From Dunaliella salina (Eukaryota; Chlorophyta; Chlorophyceae; Chlamydomonadales; Dunaliellaceae), in NCBI GenBank assembly GCA_002284615.2, contig MU069436.1:1530550-1543380 (forward strand): 12,831 nucleotides of DNA, in the 5' to 3' direction. The notes beneath the pieces are model-generated. The model had not been told where the DNA came from. It was given only the letters and a program-made list of their open reading frames with translations, and ran no database searches. A program made the translations under genes and the position numbers. Shown here piece by piece: positions 1 through 7,656 of the stretch; position 1 is the stretch's first letter, and each line of letters opens with the position of its first letter.

Positions 1-13
1 CACACACACACAC
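1..13. repeat. (CA)n microsatellite directly before a splice acceptor
   Basis: This is the end of a CA run of unknown length, cut by the window edge. It is followed by TTGCAG and exon 20-144, so it takes the place usually held by the polypyrimidine tract. Confidence 0.9.
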
Positions 14-19
14 TTGCAG

Positions 20-144
20 GGCATCAACATCATGCAGTCCCTGGGCACGCTGAAGCTGAGGCTGAAGAACGAGCCCCCGCTGCAGGAGCGCGTCAACTTG
101 GAGGGACTGCAGCGCTTGAACACATATGCAGCTTGTGCCGAAAG
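20..144 (+). CDS. Exon of an INPP4-like inositol polyphosphate 4-phosphatase (first exon visible; gene continues upstream)
   Basis: The sequence is open from a TTGCAG acceptor (ends 19) to a donor AG|GTAAGG (145-150). It reads GINIMQSLGTLKLRLKNE, then PPLQERVNLEGLQRLNTYAA, then CAER with the last codon split in phase 2. From knowledge of the family, animal INPP4 enzymes have a comparable block before the catalytic domain: a GIN motif, then LQE, a VN-E-L pair and RLN-Y. The next phase-matched exon is at 5787, where AG+A gives Arg. Intron 1 would be 5642 bp. The 5' exons, including any C2 domain, lie outside the window, so no start codon can be given. Three diverged copies of the 3' half follow at 428-830. 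The family call rests on remembered motifs plus the catalytic exon and was not searched against a database. Confidence 0.72.
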
Positions 145-157
145 GTAAGGGTCTGAT

Positions 158-345
158 CAGGGTTGGGTCATACGCGAGTTTGGGCTTTATAAAACGCGTA
201 TATACGTGTAATTTTAACCAGACGTAAAAATGCGTATTCACGTATATCCGTGCAATTTTACAGGTTTGAGCTTATCGGTACACATATGTACAAGCAATTT
301 CAATGATACGTAAAAATACTCGTATTCACTTGTGACCCATCCCTG
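158..345. mobile_element. 188-bp hAT-like MITE inserted 13 nt inside intron 1
   Basis: The ends are inverted repeats. The left end is CAGGGTTGGGTCATA. The right end, reverse-complemented, is CAGGGATGGGTCACA, giving 13 of 15 matches. The element is flanked by a perfect 8-bp direct repeat GGTCTGAT (150-157 and 346-353). An 8-bp target duplication with CAGGG ends is characteristic of the hAT superfamily. The AT-rich interior has no coding capacity but holds several internal ACGTA/TACGT inverted motifs. The empty site is preserved in the paralogous flanks of the exon-1 copies (after 665), which supports a real insertion. Confidence 0.85.
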
Positions 346-427
346 GGTCTGATTGTAATCATGCATTACATCAAGAAAAGTTCAATGAGTAAGTGATCTT
401 TGAGAAACGCAAAATTTATCAAAAAGG

Positions 428-503
428 GATGAGCCCCCATTGAAGAGCGCGCCAACTTGGGGGGGCTACAATGCTTGGACGCGTATGCAGCTTGTGCTGG
501 CAG
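428..503 (+). pseudogene. Exon-1 copy A, frameshifted
   Basis: This is a diverged duplicate of 69-144 with upstream and downstream intron flanks. It begins GATGAGCCCCC, preserves GCGTATGCAGCTTGTGC, and ends GGCAG followed by GT. One base is missing near 441 compared with the other copies, so the frame breaks after DEPPL. Residues resembling ANLGGLQCLDAYAACAG follow in the shifted frame. It is most likely a dead exon copy. Confidence 0.8.
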
Positions 504-587
504 GTTGGGGGCTGATTGAGGAGCATTAATATGCATTGTATCAAGATAAGTGTATCTTCATGAGCATAATGCATTTGTTCAAAAAAG

Positions 588-665
588 GAATGAGCCCCCG
601 CTGCAAGAGCGCGTCAACCTGGACGGACTGCAGCGCTTGAACGCTTTCGTCGCTTGTGCTGGCAG
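588..665 (+). pseudogene. Exon-1 copy B, open and splice-competent in phase (possible cassette exon)
   Basis: This duplicate of the exon-1 3' part is about 83% identical over ~75 nt. An AG ends at 587 and a GT follows at 666. Taken as an exon, G588 completes the phase-2 codon left by exon 1, and the piece ends again in phase 2 after exactly 78 nt. It would add 26 residues starting with Arg, then NEPPLQERVNLDGLQRLNAF, without breaking the frame. The acceptor context (TTGTTCAAAAAAG) is weak, and the donor is AG|GTGGGG. I label it a pseudogene because use is unproven. Confidence 0.6.
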
Positions 666-748
666 GTGGGGGTCGGTCTGACTATCGTGCATCACATCAA
701 GATAATTTTGACAAAGTATGAAACAGCACAACAATTTGTTCAAATAAG

Positions 749-830
749 GAATGAGCCTCTGCTGCAAGAGCACGTCAACCTGGAGGGCGTGCTGCGCTTG
801 GATGCGTACGCAGCTTGTGCTGGCCGCTGA
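749..830 (+). pseudogene. Exon-1 copy C, open frame but donor lost
   Basis: This is the third downstream copy. It reads NEPLLQEHVNLEGVLRLDAY, then AACAGR, then TGA at 828-830, where the other copies have the GT donor. There is no indel over 26 codons, but the splice site is gone, so inclusion would end the protein. It lies 160 bp after copy B, which lies ~160 bp after copy A. The inter-copy sequence (GTATCAAGATAA-like, then TTTGTTCAAA) is also repeated, so the duplicated unit includes intron. Confidence 0.75.
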
Positions 831-2480
831 GATGCCCTGCCTTCCTATGAACGCCAGCCATCCCATGGTATGGCTTGCATGAATTTCTTTGGTGGGTCTT
901 GGTAGCCAGCAAAGCGGTGTCATCGCTGTTTTTTATCATTGTTTAGCGGCAAGCCAAACTTTGCTGGACCCGCTGGAGCTTCCAGGGCACATACTCTGGT
1001 GCAGGTTTGTTCCTTGTGTGCCTCTTGGACAATCCTTATCATAAATGTGGTGGAAGTTCCCTCCCCCCCCCCCCCCCCTTGCACGGAGGTGGAAGATATA
1101 GCATGCTGAGGTGTGGGAATGAGGTCAACTGGCTTTCATCATGAGCCTGAGCATGCAGGAGTCCTTAAGGTATCATGCGTGTGTCCTGCACCATCAGGAG
1201 GCTGGGCCACAAGGTTTCGCTCTTCCATCCCTGGCCAAACCTTTCCCTATCGCCACCATCTTAAATTCCCAACCTGAAAAATAGATTGTTGAACAGCATT
1301 GGTGAAGGAATGGGGTCAATTGCTGGTCAGGCTGCAACGGGGTGTGCTGGATATGGCTGAAAGGCTTTGCTCTGCCCCCAGTGACGTCCCGGCACACACA
1401 CCTGATATAAGGGGCATATTATTCTGGAGAAGAAGGTGATGAAAAAGCAAGCATTTATCATCCGAACACAGGGATTGTATCTATAGCTATAGAAGGTAAT
1501 GATATTTTAACAGTTGATACAAAGTGAATTTTGGCCAATACCGGCGCCATGCTCGCACTTTGAAATTGGACTGCTCTTTCTTTTTTCACAGACACGCTCT
1601 TGGAAGCTCTGCAGATTGTCCTGACGAAGGGACCCCCCCAATCCAGGCTAAACTGTCTCGCTCATTGTTTTTTGGACATGTATCAGCACCCCCTGCACCA
1701 TGCTCAAACCTGAAAATCGCTGAGATGCTGGAATTTATCCCGCAGCACAGTGACCCAATCAGCGCCCTCAAGGTCCCCAAAAATCCGTCATGTTGGGCAA
1801 CACCCTCGGTGTGGAATTGGCACTGGAGGAGGAAGCCAATGCTAGCAAGTGTAGCACCAAAAATGTTCCTGCTCAGATGGTAGAAAGCAAATTTCTTTTC
1901 ACACAAGCCACCGCTTGGCCTCATCAAATCCTCAGTAGACGCGTTATGCTTGGCACCTGGGGACGTGCTCAGGTTGCTCGGGAACGCAGTGGTTGCAATG
2001 CGATGTCACTTCCCGCATCTGCGTGGACACCTGTCCCGGTGGGCCACCCCACCAGCATGCTCCCCCACTAACCCCCTGCAAAATCTGACACAAAGGCATG
2101 ATTATACGGCCTAAGAGGAGCTTCAGTCCAGAGGAGCGCTGGTCGATTGGTGCCAGTTTGAAAGTCCACTTGTCTCTGCCAAAACGGCCGCCAGACAGCC
2201 CCACAGCCACACAGAGCACCTCCACAAGCCATCTTTCCAGCAAAACTTAATGCATGGGATATAAGAGGATGTCCTATGTGGTTAGGGAATGCGAGGGTGC
2301 TTGCTGAAGGCATGAACAGCTCAGTGAGAATGGTGGGGGGGGTCCGTTCATGGGGACGACCTGCACACTGGACATTCAACATTGTTTTGGATGTTGATAA
2401 AAACAACCAACAGCCTGCATCTCTGAAGTTGGTAGAACTTGATGTTTTCAGAAAGTGTCGCCTAATCTTGAAAATGGAGT
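831..2480. other. Intron-1 stretch with no recognised gene
   Basis: I see no supported gene in this part of intron 1. It contains a 16-base C tract at 1063-1078. Open frames of 60-120 codons occur on both strands but overlap each other, show no family motif and have no splice logic tying them to the host gene. Confidence 0.6.
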
Positions 2481-2482
2481 TC

Positions 2483-2693
2483 TGTGCATCACGATTCGCA
2501 CATTGTAATTAACGTGACTGGTGGCAGTGAAACGAAAATGAAATGGCGGTGTGTGCATCGCAATTTGCGCTGCGCTACCAAAAATTTTAACAAAGTGACT
2601 AAGGCAGGTGGCGATGAAACCTTTCGCCCCAGTCACGTTGGAACAATTTTTGGTAGCAAAGCGCAAATCGCGATGCACACACCTCAATTTTAT
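2483..2693. repeat. Long imperfect foldback (inverted repeat)
   Basis: The arms are 2535-2599 and 2632-2693 with a ~32-nt loop. Both contain GGTGTGTGCATCGC, then TTTGCGC, GCTACCAAAAAT and GTGAC in matching order when one arm is reverse-complemented, with roughly 80% pairing. A shorter degenerate direct copy of the left arm (GTGCATCACGATTCGCA through AACGTGAC) precedes it at 2485-2517. It is either a foldback MITE relic or a hairpin-forming transcript within the intron. It contains no coding sequence. Confidence 0.7.
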
Positions 2694-2782
2694 CTCCATC
2701 GTTACATGTGGGCTAGCAGGTGGGGCCTTCTGCCTCCTCATTCATGCCTTTCCGAAAATGCCTAGGACACGGCTCACACGAA

Positions 2783-3010
2783 GGACCACAGTTCACACCA
2801 AGGACCACAGTTCATACCAAGGACCACAGCTCATACCAAGGACCACAGCTCATACCAAGGTCCACAGCTCATACCAAGGACCACAGTTCATACCAAGGAC
2901 CACAGCTCATACCAAGGTCCACAGCTCATACCAAGGACCACAGCTCATACCAAGGACCACAGTTCATACCAAGGACCACAGCTCATACCAAGGACCACAG
3001 TTCATACCAA
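2783..3010. repeat. 19-bp minisatellite, 12 units
   Basis: Twelve head-to-tail units of GGACCACAGCTCATACCAA occur, varying mainly T/C at position 11 and A/T at position 3. The unit is not a multiple of three, so all three plus frames give similar 19-residue repeats (HTKDHSSYQGPQ...). The apparent proteins are therefore artefacts of the array, not genes. Confidence 0.95.
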
Positions 3011-3143
3011 GGGGGGGCGGGACGCGGCTCATACCAAGGGGGGACGGGACACGGCTCATCCCAGGGGGGGACGGGACACAACTCATACTAAGGGGGGCAG
3101 GACACAGCTCATACCAAGGACACAGCTCATACCAGGGGGGGCG
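3011..3143. repeat. G-rich expanded tail of the minisatellite
   Basis: The preceding unit recurs in a longer form of about 27 bp, in which GGACCACAG is replaced by G6-7 followed by (A/C)GGGAC(A/G)C(A/G)(G/A)CTCAT. Several runs of three or more G fall within short spacing, so G-quadruplex formation on the plus strand is possible. Confidence 0.85.
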
Positions 3144-3315
3144 GCGCTTTGCACTCCTGAAAATGCCTTCCCATGAATTCTCATGCAACCAATCTCAGCA
3201 GGTGGGGCTTGATCTTTTTTCATTTCTGCCTTCCCATGAATGCCCTGGTATGCAGCTTGTGTCTGCAGGTAGGACCTTGTGTGGGATGGTGATGTGTGCA
3301 TGGGTCCATAATGTC
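3144..3315. other. Short-repeat remnant with a trace of exon-1 end
   Basis: GCAGGTGGGGC and TTCCCATGAAT-like words are repeated here and at 2719-2760. At 3248-3270 the sequence GTATGCAGCTTGTG, then GCAGGTAGG, matches the 3' end and donor of the exon-1 copies. No gene is seen. Confidence 0.4.
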
Positions 3316-3554
3316 TAGGGTTGGCCAGTTCCGTATGCCAAAACTGTATGCCCCTTTTTTGGTCCTAAGGATTTCCACACAATTGCCATGTAATACATAT
3401 GAATACATGTGAAGAGAGGGAAGTGGCCAGCCCATGAAATGGCCATGAATCCTGGGTGCACAGAATAAAATCCAGAAATGGGATCGCGCAGGCGGGACCC
3501 TGTACGAGACCATAATGTGTGCATGGGCACAGCCCCTTCATGCTTTGATATGAC

Positions 3555-3677
3555 TAGGGTTGGCCAATTTGCTCTTCTTAGATGCATGTAAACGTATTAT
3601 TCGCCAAATGAAATGTGGAAAATATAGCACTAGATATATGGACGTATGGTGTTAGAATACGGAACTGGCCCGCCCGA
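3555..3677. mobile_element. Candidate hAT-like MITE (left boundary ambiguous: 3316 or 3555)
   Basis: The right end, reverse-complemented, starts TCGGGCGGGCCAGTTCCGTA. Two left-end candidates exist, both TAGGGTTGGCCA. The one at 3316 continues GTTCCGTAT and matches the right end at 17 of 19 positions (3318-3336 against 3657-3675). The one at 3555 matches less well, but it has the better flanking duplication: GATATGAC (3547-3554) against CATATGAC (3678-3685), 7 of 8. The TAGGG end and 8-bp duplication resemble hAT. The element could be 123 or 362 bp, or one copy beside a tandemly duplicated end. Confidence 0.45.
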
Positions 3678-3784
3678 CATATGACACAGCGGGAACGCGC
3701 CTCCAGCAACAACAATTGTGGCTTTGAAAAGTTGCATGGAATGCATGCAGCGAACAGGTGGAGAGAGAGCGTGCGGTGCATGGA

Positions 3785-4122
3785 TGCAAGAACATGTTGC
3801 TCAGCTTGTAGTGCATGAATGCGAGAACATGTCGCATGAATGCGAGAACGTGTCGCAAGAATGCGAGAACATGTCGCATGAATGCGAGAACATGTCGCAT
3901 GAATGCGAGAACGTGTCGCATGAATGCGAGAACATGTCGCTCAGCTTGCAGTGCATGAATGCGAGAACATGTCGCATGAATGCGAGAACATATCGCATGA
4001 ATGCGAGAACGTGTCGCAAGAATGCGAGAACATGTCGCATGAATGCGAGAACAGTCGCATGAATGCGAGAACATGTCGCTCAGCTTGCAGTGCATGAATG
4101 CGAGAACATGTCGCTCAGCTTG
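3785..4122. repeat. 140-bp higher-order array of 21-bp units
   Basis: The base unit is TGAATGCGAGAACATGTCGCA (21 positions). After five 21-bp units comes a 35-bp variant carrying TCAGCTTGCAGTGCA. The variant recurs at 3801, 3941 and 4080 (spacings of 140 and 139, the second with a 1-nt deletion in AACAGTCGC), then as a partial copy at 4114. Open frames reading HECENMS repeats (plus) or MRHVLAF repeats (minus) follow from the multiple-of-three unit and are not supported as genes. Confidence 0.9.
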
Positions 4123-4160
4123 CCCAAAGACAAGAAAAGGATAAGATTTTGGACAAAGAG

Positions 4161-4227
4161 TGTGCATTGAGCTGTCCAATTGTGTGCATTGAGCTGTCCA
4201 ATTGTGTGCATTGAGCTGTCCAATTGT
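4161..4227. repeat. 22-bp tandem repeat, three units
   Basis: TGTGCATTGAGCTGTCCAAT followed by TG is repeated three times without change, beginning at 4161, 4183 and 4205. Confidence 0.9.
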
Positions 4228-4505
4228 GACTCAAACAAGCGCATCAAGTGGTCCGTCTCTTGTTTGTATGAAACAGCATGCAAAAAGAGCAGAAAGGACA
4301 GAGGTGAAAGGGACTAGAAAGAGAAGGGCCGCATGTAAAACAGCATGCATGATGAAGATGTTTTCCTCTGAGGTCATGGACTTCTTCCCCGCATGGAATT
4401 CAAGACCTCAGCATTTTTCAGCATCCTCAGACAAAATGGAATGTAATTGTTATGCACTGAATTTCTGAGCCCCTCTTTAGTCCACTATAAAGCTCTCATC
4501 TCCCT
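4228..4505. other. Intron-1 stretch, nothing recognised
   Basis: This is single-copy-looking sequence with no repeat, splice-supported exon or RNA gene that I can see. Confidence 0.5.
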
Positions 4506-4506
4506 G

Positions 4507-4776
4507 GTCTGTCTGGGGGCTCGCAATCCCTCTAGGCCGCGGGTCAAGGTTACAAGGTTACAAGTAAAAGGAGGCCTCCAGTCAAATCGGCTGACTGCTA
4601 GCATGTCCGCGGGCTCGCAATCCCAGTCAAATCGACGGACTGCTAGCCTGTCTGGGGGCTCGCACTCCCGGTCGAGTCAACGGACTGCGTCGATTTGACT
4701 GGGAGTGCGAGCCCCAGGACAGGCTAGGACTGCTAGCCTGTCTAGGGGCTCGCCATCCCTCTAGGCCGCGGGTCAG
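4507..4776. repeat. Repeat cluster bounded by direct repeats and containing an inverted copy
   Basis: Direct repeats of GGGGCTCGC(A/C)ATCCCTCTAGG plus CCGCGGGTCA occur at both edges (about 4508-4546 and 4738-4775). Between them lie ~45-bp units with CTGCTAGC(C/A)TGTC, GGGCTCGCA and CCCAGTCAAATCGACGGA. One unit is inverted, which makes the hairpin listed at 4645-4725. Confidence 0.85.
4645..4725. repeat. 38-bp-arm hairpin
   Basis: The arms 4645-4682 and 4688-4725 are reverse complements at about 32 of 38 positions, including an uninterrupted GGGGCTCGCACTCCC block, with a 5-nt loop (4683-4687). It arises from an inverted neighbour unit within the surrounding direct-repeat cluster. Confidence 0.9.
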
Positions 4777-5235
4777 ACCTTTGCTACCTTGTAGAGCAGA
4801 CGCGCCTGTCTGTCTGACCCACCGTCTATTGCATTGGCCCCTCTGATGTATATGTATGTTCACCATGCGCCCGCCATTGCGCGGTGTCCGCGTGCACATG
4901 CCTCGCATTGCAAAGCCTTCCGTGCCCCTTGCATTATAAAGGCATATGTTTGCCTTGCACTGTAAAGTTATGTTTTTTTTTTCTGGTTGCACCTGCAAAA
5001 GCACCTAACTGCCACAAATGTATTTTTTTGTATTAAACATTATTACTCTGCGCGCGACTGCAAAGGCACTGGTCTGCCACAGGTTTACAATTCTACAGAA
5101 AGCCATCAAGCAAAGGGCTTGGCTGCCAGGCTCATGCTTCACTCCCGCTGCAAAGTTTTAGCTCCCTCTTTTTGCCAGAACGTCCAGTGGGGGGGGGGGG
5201 GTCTCGCCAGCACTTTCATGTCTGAAGGACCATCC
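4777..5235. other. Intron-1 stretch, no gene; G-tract at 5189-5201
   Basis: No gene is recognised. Weak duplications of GCAAA(A)GCAC...CTGCCACA occur near 4996-5015 and 5060-5083. A 13-base G run lies at 5189-5201. Confidence 0.5.
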
Positions 5236-5453
5236 TGCGTGCTCTCATCAGCAGCTTTGTGCTCTCATTAGCAGCGTCAGCAGCATTATGCTCTCATTGG
5301 CAGCATTATGCTCTTATTAGCAGCATTGTGTTCTCGTTAGCAGCATTGTGCTCTCATTAGCGCATTATGCCCTTATTAGCAGCATTGTGCTCTCATTAGC
5401 AGCATTGTGATCTTATTAGCAGCATTATGCTCTCATTAGCAGCATTATGCTCT
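5236..5453. repeat. 20-bp minisatellite
   Basis: About ten units of GCAGCATTATGCTCTCATTA occur, with changes such as TTATG/TTGTG and CTCATT/CTTATT, and occasional short units (for example AGCGCATTATGCCC near 5360). Confidence 0.9.
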
Positions 5454-5786
5454 TCAAAGCCACGAAATTTTCCTTGTTATTCTCAACGGTCCTTTGAGGT
5501 GGCCTCCAGTGGGCCATTGTGCTCCAAAGGTTTTTTGAAGCTTTGCATTGGCCTCCTCAGTGCCCAGCTACAAGTGGGCAAGGTTTGGTTTTAAGAAAAA
5601 TGACGTTTAGTTACAGTGGCACCCTGCCTGCATCATCCTCAGCTGACCAGCGCGGCCTTGAAAAATCCCAGTGCTGTTCAAGCTTCCTTTGACGAGACTT
5701 GTCAAGCCCAACGATTGACCCTTATATTTATGCTTTCCACTACTGCTTTCCAATACTGTCCACGGCTTTCCACTGCTTTTGTTCAG
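5454..5786. other. 3' part of intron 1 with the exon-2 acceptor
   Basis: There is no gene here. The last ~60 bases are pyrimidine-rich, with CTTTCCACTGCTTT repeated near 5733 and 5766, ending CTTTTGTTCAG. This is a conventional 3' splice site, unlike the CA-repeat acceptors of the other two exons. Confidence 0.6.
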
Positions 5787-5921
5787 ATCCGATGGCCCTG
5801 CCCTGAGGGAGCTCAACCATCACTACGGCCCTGCTGGCGTCCGAGCCGTGAAAGACGTGCACGCCATCAGCTTGGTGCGCCGGGCTGTGGCAGAGCTGGG
5901 GGGCGTACGCGGGGTGAATTG
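5787..5921 (+). CDS. Exon of the INPP4-like phosphatase leading into the active site
   Basis: The exon follows a strong pyrimidine-rich acceptor (CTTTTGTTCAG, ending 5786) and ends at a consensus donor TG|GTGAGT (5922). Read in the phase left by the exon at 20-144, it is open for 135 nt: SDGPALRELNHHYGPAGVRA, then VKDVHAISLVRRAVAELGGV, then RGVN and the first two bases of a Cys codon. In INPP4 enzymes an alpha-helical stretch ending in GVR precedes the P-loop cysteine in the same way. Joining to 7703 restores TGC. The last ~50 nt with the donor are repeated at 5983-6032 and, more decayed, at 6082-6139. The donor used could in principle be the second copy's, but its upstream acceptor phase does not fit. 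Confidence 0.75.
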
Positions 5922-5982
5922 GTGAGTCAGATTTGAATGGCCATGGTATTTTGGTTTTTGGACAGGTATGCATGCTTGGAGC

Positions 5983-6032
5983 ATGGTGCGCCGGGCTGTG
6001 GCAGAGCTGGGGGGCGTGCGCTTGGTGAATTG
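5983..6032 (+). pseudogene. Exon-2 partial copy A with conserved donor
   Basis: MVRRAVAELGGVRLVN plus TG is followed by GTGAGT (6033), nearly identical to the end of exon 2, where RLVN replaces RGVN. The offset from exon 2 is 111 bp, and the duplication runs on into the intron (GTTTGAATGGCCAT in both). The nearest upstream CAG (ends 5965) would start the copy in a phase that does not fit exon 1, so it is probably not an alternative to exon 2. Confidence 0.85.
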
Positions 6033-6081
6033 GTGAGTCAGGTTTGAATGGCCATTTTTTTATTTTTGGGCTAAAATGCAT

Positions 6082-6139
6082 GCCATAAGCCTGGTGCTTC
6101 AGGTTTGGCACAACTGGGTGCCATGGGCATAGTGAACAA
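6082..6139 (+). pseudogene. Exon-2 partial copy B, decayed
   Basis: GCCATAAGCCTGGTGC, then GTTTGGCACAACTGGGTGCC and AGTGAACAAGTGAATCC, align base for base with the end of exon 2 and its donor (GCCATCAGCTTGGTGC ... GTGAATTGGTGAGTCA), at an offset of ~108 bp from copy A. Substitutions have removed the RRAVAEL coding sense, and the donor is changed to GTGAAT. Confidence 0.65.
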
Positions 6140-6150
6140 GTGAATCCTGT

Positions 6151-6594
6151 TGGTTACGGTTATGGTGTTCACACTTGCCCGTCAATGCTTAGTGTCAAGA
6201 GCTGGGGTTGTTGAGCCAGTAAGTGCGTAAGGAAAATTGATGTGTTAGGCACTGCGGTACTTCTTTGTTTCCACGGCCCAGTCTGGGGTTGTATGCTTCT
6301 TTGGTGTCGTCTGGAGCATTGTCAGTGGTGGTTGGGGGCTAGGAAGTATGTTCTTGCTGTCTTGGTTGTCTTCTATTACATATTGTGGCCGGCTGTCGCT
6401 GAATTCGAGAGACCCAGGTGCACTTGTCAAAGGGGCATTGCAAACATGACTTGATCAGTGTTCTGGACGAATGGGGTGTGTTTCAAAACGTTCAACCCGC
6501 AGAAGTACCCAGTGAATAGTGTTGCATAGCTTTGCTGGCTTTCCCCACAAGGTGACGCAGCTATCATCATGCGCCCCAGGCTGCCAACATGCCT
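6151..6594. other. Intron-2 stretch, nothing recognised
   Basis: No exon, repeat or RNA gene is supported here. Short open frames on both strands lack any recognisable motif. Confidence 0.5.
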
Positions 6595-7425
6595 CTAGGT
6601 TAGACTTAATAAACAGTGCAACAGAGCGCCACTAGAGCGGGCCAAACAAGTAGTGCCACAGAGCGCCACTAGGTCAGACCAAATGAACGGTGCAACAGAG
6701 CAGCATGTGCACCAACATGGCCAATGGATTTGAACTAATAAACAGTGCAACAGAGTGCCTCTAGATGGGGCCAAATGAACAAAGCAAAAGAGCAGCGTGC
6801 ATACCAGGATGCCATCATAGCACTTGACCAGACCCAAGGAGCAGTGCAACTGAGCGCCGCTAGATGAGGCCGAATGAACAGTGCAGAGCAACGTGCACAC
6901 CAGCTGCCAACACGCCACTTGATCAGACTATCAAATGGACTTGATCAGACTATCGAATGGACAGTGCAACAGAGCGCCACTAGATGAGGCCAAATGAACG
7001 GTGCAACAGAGCACCGTGAGCACCAGGCTGCCAACATGCCACCGGATCAGACTAAATGAATGTTGCAACAGAGTGCCTTTTGACCAGGCCAAATAAACTG
7101 TGCAACAGAGCGCCACTAGATGAGGCCTAATGAACGGTGCAACAGAGCACCGTGTGCGCCAGGCTGCCAACATGCCACTGGATCAGACTAAATGAATGTT
7201 GCAACAGAGTGCCTTTTGACCAGGCCAAATAAACTGTGCAACAGAGCGCCACTAGATGAGGCCTTATGAACGGTGCAACAGAGCACCGTGTGCGCCAGGC
7301 TGCCAACATGCCACTGGATCAGACTAAATGAATGTTGCAACAGAGTGCCTCTTGACCAGGCCAAATAAACTGTGCAACAGAGCGCCACTAGATGAGGCCT
7401 AATGAACGGTGCAACACAACACCAG
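6595..7425. repeat. 136-bp higher-order satellite in intron 2
   Basis: The building block is about 37 bp around AAACTGTGCAACAGAGCGCC. From 6999 three subunits of 37, 37 and 62 bp form a 136-bp period: the word GGTGCAACA recurs at 7000, 7136, 7272 and 7408. The three full copies differ at only a few sites. The part before 7000 consists of the same subunits in a less regular, more diverged order. Minus-strand open frames rich in SSGALLHC repeats derive from the array. Confidence 0.92.
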
Positions 7426-7656
7426 ATCACCTGGTTGCCACTTACAACATGCCACTTGACGAGATTGCAAATGAGTGGTGCAACAGAGGGCCCTCGTGTG
7501 CAACTTACAGTTGACCAAGGGTTTTCAATGCTCCGGCGAGCCTACACTTTTTACAAATGGCCTTGCTATGCACACGAGTGTGTGCATCTTCAATGCCACT
7601 TGCGTGCAAGCTGATCTGCAGCAAGAACAAGAGCATGCGCAATACCATTCCCACAA

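Noticed and set aside
954..1004. Possible extra exon after ATTGTTTAG, ending GTGCAG|GTTTGT
   Set aside because: Its end phase (0) does not match exon 2 (needs phase 2). Exon 1 joins exon 2 directly in frame without it, and it resembles nothing in the family.
2608..3318. 236-codon plus-strand ORF with repeated HTKDHSSYQGPQ
   Set aside because: It is the translation of a 19-bp minisatellite that is open in all three frames. It lies inside an intron and has no homologous family.
2783..4122. CRISPR-like direct repeats
   Set aside because: The units are head-to-tail with no unique spacers, and the context is eukaryotic introns.
3652..4179. 175-codon minus-strand ORF with repeated RHVLAFM, and the plus-strand HECENMS ORF
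   Set aside because: These are by-products of a 21-bp tandem unit (a multiple of three). The 35-bp variant shifts the frame, and there is no start or splice support.
6595..7430. Minus-strand ORFs with repeated SSGALLHC/VALCCTV segments
   Set aside because: They come from the 136-bp satellite. The repeated near-identical frames with different ends are not genes.
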